DNA of 14,390 bases, from contig CANHYZ010000014.1 of assembly GCA_947464885.1 (NCBI GenBank), forward strand, positions 1 through 14,390, in the 5' to 3' direction. Below are positions 1-6,827 of the stretch, piece after piece. Position 1 is the stretch's first letter. Each line of letters starts with the position of its first letter. The notes under the pieces were generated by a model. The model did not search any database, was not told where the DNA came from, and saw nothing but the letters and a program-made list of their open reading frames with translations. Made by a program: the position numbers and the translations under genes. Source of the stretch: Flavobacteriales bacterium. Its GTDB lineage: Bacteria > Bacteroidota > Bacteroidia > Flavobacteriales_D > Sanyastnellaceae.

Positions 1-309
1 ATGCATTCCATCGACCCGGTTCACTTCAACCAAACGTTGAATAGCCACAAGGGCGCTGCATTCTCCGTAAAACCGTCACTCACGCAATCAGGATGGATGC
101 GTCCGCATAATAAATCGTCCTTCTTTGAGGATCTTTATTTTGCCGGGGCAGGTACACACCCGGGTGCAGGAGTTCCCGCGGTTATTGCCAGTGGTAAAAT
201 CGCGGCAGAACTTATCGATCCGGAAGCCGCAAAAACCTGGACGCGCATGGAGACCCCGACATTAGGTCAAAACGCAAAATCTACCGCTAGAGCAGCTGCT
301 GTATTATAA
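1..309 (+). CDS. crtI: Phytoene desaturase (CrtI type), C-terminal fragment
   Basis: This is the last 102 codons of a carotenoid desaturase; the 5' part lies left of the window, so the ATG at base 1 is an internal Met codon and not a start. CrtI enzymes are FAD-dependent and dehydrogenate phytoene toward lycopene at the membrane. The C-terminal family signature is clear: a DPxxFNxTLNSxxGAAFS stretch (about fragment residues 5-22), TQSxWxRPHN (28-37), then the FAD-contacting LYFAGAGTHPGAGVPAV segment (46-62) and an ASGKIAAELI helix. Family members are around 490 residues, so roughly 390 are missing only because of the window edge. The next gene starts 6 bp after the stop and encodes a carotenoid cleavage enzyme, which supports a carotenoid or apocarotenoid operon. 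Related FAD desaturases and ketolases share this tail, so the exact substrate is inferred. Confidence 0.9.
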   Translation: MHSIDPVHFNQTLNSHKGAAFSVKPSLTQSGWMRPHNKSSFFEDLYFAGAGTHPGAGVPAVIASGKIAAELIDPEAAKTWTRMETPTLGQNAKSTARAAAVL

Positions 310-315
310 CAAGTT

Positions 316-1746
316 ATGCCCGTCAGCACGCATATAACTCCGGCGTACATGGAAGGTGGTTTCTTGCAGAATAGCAAGGAATGCGACATCGAACTTCTGG
401 AAGTGGTGGGCGTAATTCCCGATTGGCTCCAAGGAGAACTCATCCGCAATGGACCAGGCCAAGTGATGGTGGATAAACCGATGAGGCATTGGTTCGATGG
501 TTTGGCCATGCTGCATCGCTTTCATATCGCAAACGGTAAGGTGGCATATCGAAGCCGATTCATTGATTGTGCGGCCTTCAGAGCAACACAAAAGGAAGGT
601 CGCATTACCTATTCCGACTTTGCAACAGATCCGTGCCGCACACTGTTTCAACAGTTGCAAACCATCTTCAATCCGGACCCCAAAATTACAGACAGTGCCA
701 AGGTCAATGTGGGCCAAATAGGAGAGAAGACCTTCGCCTGGGGTGAGCCGTTGATGCAGATTCAGATCGATCCCGAAACCCTCAAAACAGTCGGCGTTTA
801 CGATTACGGCAAGTATGGAGGTAATCGCATGACCACTGCGCATCCGCTGGTGGATGAACATGGTGCCTATAACCTGGTTGTTCAGTACGGTCCGATCAAC
901 TTCTATAAGATTTACGAAATCAGCGGCGACGCAAAGGAGCTCGCTTCCGTGCCGGTGCAACTGCCCGGCTACATGCATAGCTTCGGGATGAGTGAAAACT
1001 ACTTCATCATCGCAGAATATCCCCTGGTGGTGCAATCCATCATGCTGCTTTTTAGAGCGAAACCATTCATCGAAAATTTCGATTGGAAGCCGCGCATGGG
1101 AAGTCGCTTTATAATAATCGATCGCAAAACCGGTAAACGCGTTTCGACCATCAAAGTCCCTGCATTCTTTAGCTTTCACCATGTGTTTGCCAAGGAAAAG
1201 GACGGTTTGTTGGAGGTTGATTTATGTGCCTACGAAAACGCTGATATCATCAGCGAATATTATAAAGAGCGTCTCGTTCAGTCGGACAATCCGCTCCCAA
1301 AGGGATCCATGTGGCGTTTTACCTTGAATCTTGAAAAACGCACGTGCATTGAGCGCAGGGAGCTTGCCGACGTCTGTCTTGAACTGCCTGTCATACACCA
1401 CGCCTTTGCGCATCGCCATGGTTCCTATCGTTTTGTATACGGTTGCGGTGTGAACGAGGCAAATCCCACCGAATTTTACAATCAAATCGTCAAGATTGAT
1501 ATAGAATCGGCATCGGCGAAGCATTGGTATAAACCGAACCACTATCCGGGCGAACCGGTTTTTGTGGCTAATCCGGATGCCCGAACGGAGGATGATGGCG
1601 TTTTACTTTCGGTGGTTTTGGATACGCAGAACAAACAGTCCTATTTGCTTGTTTTAAACGCATTAACGTTCGAAGAGATGGCCAAAGCATCATTGCCACA
1701 CACCATTCTTTTTGGTTACCACGGTACTTTTTTACATCGGAATTGA
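316..1746 (+). CDS. Carotenoid cleavage oxygenase (RPE65/CCD family)
   Basis: The 476-residue protein belongs to the non-heme iron carotenoid oxygenases, which cut a polyene double bond to give apocarotenoids such as retinal. The four iron-ligand histidines are recognisable: H176 (TTAHPL), H221 (MHSFGMSENYF), H288 (FSFHHVFAKE, first His of the pair) and H469 (GYHGTF, near the C-terminus). The N-terminal ELLEVVGxIPxWLxGxLIRNGPG block (26-48) and the late GEPVFVANP...EDDGVLLSVV block (412-434) are also family hallmarks. No signal peptide is seen. The ATG at 316 keeps the expected N-terminal extension; a second in-frame ATG at 349 is possible. The position right after crtI suggests a C40 carotenoid substrate, perhaps beta-carotene to retinal for a rhodopsin, but bond specificity cannot be read from sequence. 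It is not the membrane-bound Blh type. No ribosome binding site is obvious. Confidence 0.92.
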   Translation: MPVSTHITPAYMEGGFLQNSKECDIELLEVVGVIPDWLQGELIRNGPGQVMVDKPMRHWFDGLAMLHRFHIANGKVAYRSRFIDCAAFRATQKEGRITYSDFATDPCRTLFQQLQTIFNPDPKITDSAKVNVGQIGEKTFAWGEPLMQIQIDPETLKTVGVYDYGKYGGNRMTTAHPLVDEHGAYNLVVQYGPINFYKIYEISGDAKELASVPVQLPGYMHSFGMSENYFIIAEYPLVVQSIMLLFRAKPFIENFDWKPRMGSRFIIIDRKTGKRVSTIKVPAFFSFHHVFAKEKDGLLEVDLCAYENADIISEYYKERLVQSDNPLPKGSMWRFTLNLEKRTCIERRELADVCLELPVIHHAFAHRHGSYRFVYGCGVNEANPTEFYNQIVKIDIESASAKHWYKPNHYPGEPVFVANPDARTEDDGVLLSVVLDTQNKQSYLLVLNALTFEEMAKASLPHTILFGYHGTFLHRN

Positions 1747-1749
1747 ATT

Positions 1750-2184
1750 ATGAAAACAACCAGCTTTCTTGCCATCATTAGCGCATTATTGCTCAGCAGC
1801 TTTCGCCTGCCGCCTGCCGGTGGCGTACAAGTCAAAATCACAGGTATTGAGGGAAACAAGGGACAATTGGCCTTGCTGATTTTCAATGCGGCCACAGGGT
1901 TTCCATCCGAACATACCAAAGCGTTGAAGCAGGCCATGATTCCCGTATCAGGCACAACGGTAATGTACACGTTTGCAGATCTTCCCGCCGGGACGTACGC
2001 CATTACCGTGATGCACGATGAAAACAAAAACAATACACTCGATACAAATATGTTCGGTATACCCGAAGAAGGTATTGGTGTTTCGAATAATGCCTTGAGC
2101 ATGTTTGGCCCTCCGTCGTTCAAGGAGTGCGCATTTAATCATAATGGATCTTCATCAACAGTCGAAATCAAACTGGACTATTGA
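1750..2184 (+). CDS. DUF2141 family secreted protein
   Basis: This 144-residue protein starts with a basic-hydrophobic segment (about 1-19) that fits a signal peptide, so it is probably exported to the periplasm or beyond. The remainder matches DUF2141: a beta-rich domain with FADLPAGTYAI (75-85), HDENKNNTLDTN (89-100), and FGIPEEGIGVSNNA (102-115), followed by a PPSFKECAF segment. The Asp/Asn-rich HDEN-LD loop resembles a calcium-binding loop, but that is inference. The molecular function of DUF2141 is unknown. In Bacteroidota and Proteobacteria these genes are often seen near carotenoid genes, as here, where it lies 3 bp after the carotenoid oxygenase. Its TGA shares an A with the ATG of the receptor gene, implying translational coupling with an outer-membrane transporter. 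Confidence 0.85.
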   Translation: MKTTSFLAIISALLLSSFRLPPAGGVQVKITGIEGNKGQLALLIFNAATGFPSEHTKALKQAMIPVSGTTVMYTFADLPAGTYAITVMHDENKNNTLDTNMFGIPEEGIGVSNNALSMFGPPSFKECAFNHNGSSSTVEIKLDY

Positions 2185-4586
2185 TGCGTGTTTTTCTTTT
2201 TGTAACCCTGCTTATATCTGCCGGTTTCACCTTCGCCCAAACAACCGGCGTGGTGACCGGGGTTTGTCGTGACGCCAACACCAAAGAGCCACTAGAATTT
2301 GTTCAGGTAGTCTTGGAGGAAGGCCTCGCCGTTGCAGCTTCAGCCCAGGATGGGGCGTTTCGTATGACAGCAGCACAGGGTTCCTACAGTTTGAAGGCGA
2401 CCTTGCTGGGATACGAGCCTTTTTTGCTGGCGGAAGTATTTATCATGCCGACGGATACGGTACGCCTGACATTGGATATGTTTCCCGGTTCAGGCGCTTT
2501 TCAGGAAGTCGTCGTGGAAGCAGCTCCGTTCAAGCGGGGTATTGATGTTCCTTCTTCCATGCGCAGCCTGGGAGCCAATGAGATTCAACGTAATCCCGGT
2601 AGCGACAACGACGTGTCGAAGGTCATACGCACCCTGCCCGGCGTGACCGCTACGTCTGCATTTCGAAACGACCTGATTATCCGCGGAGGCGCTCCCAACG
2701 AGAATCGCTTTTACCTGGATGATGTTGAAATCCCGGTCATCAATCACCTGGTTACGCAAGGCGCAAGCGGCGGAGCATATTCCATCATCAACGCCAATCA
2801 ACTGCGTGAAGTGGAGTATATGAGTGCGCAGTTTCCGGCGAACCGTGGGAATGCACTGAGTTCAGTCTTCAATTTTCAATTGAAGGAGGGCAACAACGAC
2901 AGCCTGCATGTCACCGCGCGCCTGGGAGGAACCGATATGGGAATTGCCATGGATGGTCCTATTGGCAAGCGCGTCAACTACCTGGCAACAGTGCGTCGAT
3001 CTTACCGACAGTACATTTTGAAAATGCTCAACTTCGCTTTCTCACCGGTATACAACGATGCCACTTTGAAAGTCCGTATCAAGCTGAATCCGCGCAATAC
3101 CATTACGTTATTGGGCATTGGTGCCATTGATGATTTTAAACTGAATAATGAAGTTGGGAATAATGAGATTCAACGCTACCTGCTCGAGAATCTGCCCTTT
3201 AGTGATCAATCCAATTACACGGCCGGTGCCGTCTACAAATCATACCGAAGAAACGGTTTTTTCATGATTACCGGCAGCCGCAGTGAACTCAAAAACAGCG
3301 CAGAGAAATATTATAATAACGATGCTACTAACGCGGCGGGTCTGTTGCTCAGGTACAATTCACGCGAATGGTCGCACCGCGTTCGAGCTGAATACACACA
3401 TACCGCTGAGCATTTCAAGTGGAATAGCGGAATTTCAATGGAGGACGTGCATGGTGAGTTTGATGTCTTCACCCGTATTTTCAATGAATACGGCCCCATT
3501 GAAGTGCGTTATTTCTCTCCGGTCGGATTCCAGAGCTATGCTGCCTTTACGCAGCTCAGTAAGGGTTGGTTCAATGATAAAATTACGGCTACCCTTGGTG
3601 GTCGCGCAGATGGCAGTAATTACAATTCCGCCTTGAAGAAACCCTGGGAAAACCTTTCCGGTCGAGCCAATCTGTCGTTTGCGCTGTTCAAAGGGTTCAG
3701 CCTGCAAACAGGTATAGCGAATTATTTCCAATTGCCTTCGATGATGACGCTGAGCTATCGAAATTCAGGCGTTCTCGATAATCAGGAGCGGACACAGTTT
3801 GTTGAGTCCATTCATTACACAGCAGGAGTTAAATGGGATTCGCCCATTTCAAGTCGCTTGAGCGTTGAAGGCTTCTATAAGCGTTATCCGAATTACCTGC
3901 TGTCGTTGCGCGACAGCATAAGCATTGCGCACGTGCCGGCAGACTTCGGTGTGTTTGGTAATTATCCGGTCAGTTTCGATAGCAAAGGCAGAGCCTATGG
4001 AGTGGAGTTTCTCTATCAGCAACGCCTCTACAAAGGTTTTTACGGTATGGTTTCGTACACCTTATCCTGGAGCGAGTATCTTGATAAGTACAATGAATAC
4101 GTGGCCTCAGCCTGGGATGCGCGCCATGTGGTAAGCTTCACGCTGGGTAAGCGTTTCGGAACACAGTGGGAGGCAGGTCTCAACTGGCGGTATCAGTCAG
4201 CTATTCCCTACACCCCCTTCAATGAAGAACTTTCCGCGCAGCGCTTGGTGTGGGACATCAACAATGCCGGAGTGCGTGATTTCGACCGTCTGAATGAGTT
4301 CCGCGGTAAATCAACGAGCATTCTGAATCTGAGGGTAGACCGTATTTACAATTTCACGGGATGGACGTTAAACGTTTACATCGATTTGGAAAATGTTACT
4401 GCCGATGCCGACAGTCAGCAAGCGCTCATTCTGGAGCGCACCAACGATGATGACGGAAATCCAACGGGTGCAGGCATCATCGAAAACCCGGAAGCCCCGA
4501 TAGAATTGCAGCGTTATTCGCTCAAGAGTATCGCCAATGCGCAAGGGGCGTTTATCCCCACCTTTGGGTTTATCGTTAGTTGGTAA
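2184..4586 (+). CDS. TonB-dependent outer-membrane receptor with CarboxypepD_reg-like domain
   Basis: The 800-residue protein is an outer-membrane beta-barrel importer powered through TonB-ExbBD; its substrate is unknown. A signal peptide occupies about residues 1-18 (cleavage near FAQ). Residues 20-105 form a CarboxypepD_reg-like beta-sandwich (TGVVTGVCRDANTKEPLEFVQV, then GYEPF), usual in Bacteroidota receptors. A VVVEA stretch (109-113) may act as TonB box. The plug spans about 120-235 with IRTLPGV (148-154) and LIIRGGAPNENRFYLDDVEI (165-184). The rest is barrel, ending in an aromatic terminal strand (PTFGFIVSW). The ATG at 2184 overlaps the upstream stop (TGATG); the preceding TTG is a weaker start. 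No SusD-like partner gene follows. Its place in a carotenoid cleavage operon makes a hydrophobic or terpenoid ligand conceivable, but this is inference. Confidence 0.92.
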   Translation: MRVFLFVTLLISAGFTFAQTTGVVTGVCRDANTKEPLEFVQVVLEEGLAVAASAQDGAFRMTAAQGSYSLKATLLGYEPFLLAEVFIMPTDTVRLTLDMFPGSGAFQEVVVEAAPFKRGIDVPSSMRSLGANEIQRNPGSDNDVSKVIRTLPGVTATSAFRNDLIIRGGAPNENRFYLDDVEIPVINHLVTQGASGGAYSIINANQLREVEYMSAQFPANRGNALSSVFNFQLKEGNNDSLHVTARLGGTDMGIAMDGPIGKRVNYLATVRRSYRQYILKMLNFAFSPVYNDATLKVRIKLNPRNTITLLGIGAIDDFKLNNEVGNNEIQRYLLENLPFSDQSNYTAGAVYKSYRRNGFFMITGSRSELKNSAEKYYNNDATNAAGLLLRYNSREWSHRVRAEYTHTAEHFKWNSGISMEDVHGEFDVFTRIFNEYGPIEVRYFSPVGFQSYAAFTQLSKGWFNDKITATLGGRADGSNYNSALKKPWENLSGRANLSFALFKGFSLQTGIANYFQLPSMMTLSYRNSGVLDNQERTQFVESIHYTAGVKWDSPISSRLSVEGFYKRYPNYLLSLRDSISIAHVPADFGVFGNYPVSFDSKGRAYGVEFLYQQRLYKGFYGMVSYTLSWSEYLDKYNEYVASAWDARHVVSFTLGKRFGTQWEAGLNWRYQSAIPYTPFNEELSAQRLVWDINNAGVRDFDRLNEFRGKSTSILNLRVDRIYNFTGWTLNVYIDLENVTADADSQQALILERTNDDDGNPTGAGIIENPEAPIELQRYSLKSIANAQGAFIPTFGFIVSW

Positions 4587-4612
4587 GGTACTTTCCTTTC
4601 CTTTTTCCATCG

Positions 4613-4620
4613 TACTTTCG
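4613..4620 (+). promoter_or_regulatory. Putative promoter -7 box for tpiA
   Basis: TACTTTCG fits the Bacteroidota -7 pattern TAnnTTTG with C in place of the penultimate T, the same variant seen upstream of two other genes here. It sits 22 bp before the tpiA ATG in a 56-bp gap. A T/C-rich stretch (4592-4610) precedes it, with TTTC at 4592-4595 as a poor -33 candidate (17-bp spacing). No hairpin terminator is evident for the receptor gene, so tpiA may also receive readthrough. Confidence 0.45.
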
Positions 4621-4642
4621 CCGACCCAAACCGAAATCTACG

Positions 4643-5398
4643 ATGCGTAAAAAAATTGTTGCCGGCAACTGGAAGATGAACAAGTCATGGCCTGAGGCTC
4701 AAGCCCTGGTCCATGCGCTGATTGAAAAAAAGGCCATGATTCCTGCCGGTGTGCAGGTAATTATTGCACCTCCTGCTCCTTATTTGCAACCCTTGAGTGT
4801 AGCAGCAGCTCCCGCAATTGCAGTAGCTGCGCAAAATTGCTCTCAGCATGATAGTGGTGCCTACACAGGAGAAATTAGTTCCGTTATGTTGGCTTCCATG
4901 CATGTGAACATCTGTATCATCGGTCATAGCGAACGTCGCCAATTCTACGGTGAAAACAACGAGATCATTCGCACAAAAGTGGATGCCTGCCTGCGAAATG
5001 CTATTACACCCATCTTCTGCTGCGGCGAGCTGCTTGCAGAGCGCAATGCCGGCGAGCACTTCACTACGGTTGCTGCACAGGTGAAGGATGCACTCTTCCA
5101 TCTGTCAGCGGAAGAAGTTTCCAAAGTGGTTATCGCCTACGAACCCGTTTGGGCCATTGGTACCGGCGTAACAGCCAGCAATGAACAAGCAGAGGAAATG
5201 CACGCCTTCATACGTGCATTCGTATCCAAAAATTATAACCAAGACGTGGCCGATTCCATTTCCATTCTCTACGGTGGAAGTGTAAACGCTGCCAATGCAG
5301 CTGAGCTATTCGCATGCCCTAATGTCGATGGAGGCTTGGTGGGCGGTGCCTCGCTGAAGGCGGATGACTTCATGACGATTATTCAAGCGGCGCAATGA
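4643..5398 (+). CDS. tpiA: Triose-phosphate isomerase
   Basis: A complete 251-residue TIM-barrel enzyme that interconverts dihydroxyacetone phosphate and glyceraldehyde-3-phosphate in glycolysis and gluconeogenesis in the cytosol. All catalytic elements are present: N9 and K11 (GNWKMN), H95 (IGHSERR), E167 (AYEPVWAIGTG, start of loop 6), GGSVN (211-215) and VDGGLVGGASL (228-238) for phosphate binding. The ATG at 4643 gives the usual MRKKIVAGNWK N-terminus; the open frame extends upstream to 4580 but that part spans the promoter-like sequence and lacks family similarity. The stop overlaps the prmA start (ATGA), so the two are probably translationally coupled. The tpiA-prmA pairing is familiar in Bacteroidota. 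Confidence 0.98.
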   Translation: MRKKIVAGNWKMNKSWPEAQALVHALIEKKAMIPAGVQVIIAPPAPYLQPLSVAAAPAIAVAAQNCSQHDSGAYTGEISSVMLASMHVNICIIGHSERRQFYGENNEIIRTKVDACLRNAITPIFCCGELLAERNAGEHFTTVAAQVKDALFHLSAEEVSKVVIAYEPVWAIGTGVTASNEQAEEMHAFIRAFVSKNYNQDVADSISILYGGSVNAANAAELFACPNVDGGLVGGASLKADDFMTIIQAAQ

Positions 5399-6234
5399 AC
5401 TACGTAGAAGTTACCGCACTGTTGCAACCGCTCTTGCCCGCTCGAGAGGTGCTCGTGGTCGAGCTCGCTGAGCGGGGCTTTGAAAGCTTTGTGGAAACCG
5501 AGCTCGGCGTGAAGGCCTATATTCAAGAGCCTGATTTCACGCCGCAATTGCTCGAGGGACTCATGACGTCCGATATCCCTGAGCAGCGTCTGGATATCAC
5601 CACCGTGGTCATCGTTGATCAAAACTGGAATGCACAGTGGGAGAGTAGCTTCGAACCCATTATCGTGGACGAACAATGCCTTATTCGTGCACCGTTTCAT
5701 GCGGTAGAAAAGGCATATCCTTATACCATTACCATCGAACCGAAAATGTCGTTTGGCACAGGACACCATGCTACGACACATTTGATCGTATCTGCTATGC
5801 TGCCGATGGATTGCACCGGAAAAACGGTGCTCGACATGGGCTGTGGCACCGGTGTGTTGGCCATCTTAGCAGAAATACGTGGCTCGAAAGCCATTGATGC
5901 CATTGATATTGATGAGTGGGCGTATGAAAACACGCTGGAAAATGTGGAGCGCAATGGATGCAATGCTATCCGCACCATTCAAGGTGGGGCAGAGGCCATC
6001 CCAACTGACGCGTGCTACGATTTGATTCTAGCCAACATCAACCGCAACATTCTCACCCGCGACATGCACCATTACGTGCGACACATGAACCCCGGAGCGA
6101 GTATTCTCTTCAGCGGTTTTTATGAAAGCGATCAACCCGAAATCAAACAGACCGCCGAAGCCCTCGGACTAAAGCACATTTCATCCACCCTCCGCAATGA
6201 GTGGACGATGATGCACTTCCAAACCCCCGCTTAA
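5395..6234 (+). CDS. prmA: Ribosomal protein L11 methyltransferase
   Basis: This 279-residue SAM-dependent methyltransferase trimethylates ribosomal protein L11. The order of motifs fits PrmA: an N-terminal L11-recognition domain (about 1-105), the linker segment with MSFGTGHHATTHL (118-130), SAM-binding motif I VLDMGCGTGVLAI (145-157), an acidic DAIDIDEWA (168-176) that would contact the ribose, and LANINRNIL (212-220) as motif IV. The ATG overlaps the tpiA stop by four bases. After its TAA the whole 41-bp gap to queD consists of 7-bp repeats, with no obvious terminator, so queD is probably in the same transcript. The N-terminal domain diverges from the E. coli protein, which is usual in this phylum. 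Confidence 0.95.
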   Translation: MNYVEVTALLQPLLPAREVLVVELAERGFESFVETELGVKAYIQEPDFTPQLLEGLMTSDIPEQRLDITTVVIVDQNWNAQWESSFEPIIVDEQCLIRAPFHAVEKAYPYTITIEPKMSFGTGHHATTHLIVSAMLPMDCTGKTVLDMGCGTGVLAILAEIRGSKAIDAIDIDEWAYENTLENVERNGCNAIRTIQGGAEAIPTDACYDLILANINRNILTRDMHHYVRHMNPGASILFSGFYESDQPEIKQTAEALGLKHISSTLRNEWTMMHFQTPA

Positions 6235-6275
6235 CCCATCATCCCTCACCCCTCACCCCTCATCCCTCATCCCTC
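6234..6275 (+). repeat. Heptad array A, six 7-bp units between prmA and queD
   Basis: The gap between the prmA stop and the queD start is composed entirely of 7-bp units: ACCCATC, ATCCCTC, ACCCCTC twice, ATCCCTC twice. In another register the units read TCATCCC or TCACCCC (from 6239). The first base is shared with the TAA of prmA, and the array ends directly before ATG, leaving no purine-rich ribosome binding site. Variation between copies is confined mainly to a C/T alternation. It could be a slippage-prone tract or a protein or RNA recognition site; nothing decides this here. Confidence 0.85.
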
Positions 6276-6719
6276 ATGACTGTTCGCGTCACCAAAGTCT
6301 TCACCTTCGACATGGCCCATGCCTTATACGGCTACGATGGTCCGTGCAAGAACATCCATGGCCACACCTACAAGCTGCATGTTACGGTGGCCGGAAAGAT
6401 CAATGATCAATCGGGACATCCCGAACTGGGACTGGTGGTGGATTTCGGGAAAATCAAAGAGATCACCGTGCGCCACATCATGTCGAAGTTCGACCATGCC
6501 CTGGTGCTGCATAAAGAAGCGCCCTACACGAAGGACAGTTTCCTGCCCGATAATTTCGAGAAGGTCATTTTGCTCGATGTCCAACCCTCGTGCGAAAACC
6601 TCATGATGCATTTCCACGGTTTACTCAACAGCGCCCTCCCCGCAGAGGTGAAGCTCGTTAAACTCAAGCTTGAGGAGACACCAACGAGCTACGCGGAGTG
6701 GAATGAGAGTGACCAGTGA
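6276..6719 (+). CDS. queD: 6-carboxy-tetrahydropterin synthase / 6-pyruvoyl-tetrahydropterin synthase family
   Basis: A 147-residue zinc enzyme of the PTPS/QueD fold. QueD converts 7,8-dihydroneopterin triphosphate to 6-carboxy-tetrahydropterin, the second step toward preQ0 and queuosine. Zinc ligands are H15 (FDMAHAL), H28 and H30 (NIHGHTYKL). C24 lies in the C-x3-HGH arrangement typical of QueD, the catalytic Cys. The FDH at 72-74 supplies the Asp-His pair and the C-terminal LEETPTSYAEW supplies the pterin-binding Glu. The ATG at 6276 gives the conserved N-terminus; an upstream in-frame ATG at 6201 would translate the heptad array and is rejected. No other queuosine gene is in the window, so a role in tetrahydrobiopterin synthesis remains possible. 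The last codons already contain NNNRYGA-type heptads. Confidence 0.93.
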   Translation: MTVRVTKVFTFDMAHALYGYDGPCKNIHGHTYKLHVTVAGKINDQSGHPELGLVVDFGKIKEITVRHIMSKFDHALVLHKEAPYTKDSFLPDNFEKVILLDVQPSCENLMMHFHGLLNSALPAEVKLVKLKLEETPTSYAEWNESDQ

Positions 6720-6721
6720 GA

Positions 6722-6790
6722 AGGACGAAGGGCGAGGGGCGAAGGATGAAGTAAACCTCGCCCTTCGCCCTTCGCCCTTCGCCCTTTTTT
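6722..6790 (+). terminator. Palindromic heptad array B: 28-bp hairpin plus T-run after queD
   Basis: Four heptads of the form NNNRYGA (6722-6749: AGGACGA, AGGGCGA, GGGGCGA, AGGATGA) are followed by an 8-nt spacer (6750-6757) and four identical TCGCCCT units (6758-6785), then T residues to 6790. The two halves pair over all 28 positions except two A-C mismatches; two further positions would be G-U in RNA. Followed by the T-run, this has the form of an intrinsic terminator for queD, beginning 2 bp after its stop. Shifted registers, for example a perfect 12-bp pairing of 6726-6737 with 6756-6767, are also possible because the units repeat. Confidence 0.75.
6758..6785 (+). repeat. Heptad array B right arm, four perfect TCGCCCT units
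   Basis: Four identical consecutive 7-bp copies form the 3' arm of the hairpin. They share the TCRY start with arrays A and C but have G at position 3, and they are the only array with perfect unit identity, so they may be the most recent expansion. Confidence 0.85.
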
Positions 6791-6793
6791 CCC

Positions 6794-6801
6794 TATACTT
6801 G
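6794..6801 (+). promoter_or_regulatory. Putative promoter -7 box for the small lysine-rich ORF
   Basis: TATACTTG follows the hairpin T-run by 3 bp and resembles TAnnTTTG with one change. It lies 26 bp upstream of the ATG at 6828. A TTCG at 6771-6774, inside the heptad array, is 19 bp upstream, the standard spacing to a -33 element, though its match is poor. Confidence 0.4.
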
Positions 6802-6827
6802 CTCCGCAAACCAAACACACAATCACA

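Noticed and set aside
304..1182. A 292-codon open frame on the minus strand
   Set aside because: It lies antisense to the carotenoid oxygenase, whose motifs are unmistakable, and its translation shows no family resemblance.
4590..4620. Repeated TACTTTC (4589-4595 and 4613-4619) as a regulatory direct repeat
   Set aside because: Only 7 bp in a T/C-rich stretch; easily by chance, and one copy is accounted for as a -7 box.
4580..4642. Upstream in-frame start for tpiA
   Set aside because: The extension overlaps the receptor gene end and a promoter-like box; the conserved TIM N-terminus begins at 4643.
4685..5101. Antisense open frames over tpiA, prmA, wecB and the deacetylase gene
   Set aside because: They follow codon structure of the true genes on the other strand and carry no recognisable domain or start context.
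6201..6275. Upstream in-frame ATG for queD
   Set aside because: It would lie inside prmA and translate the heptad array into a proline/serine-rich tail absent from QueD proteins.
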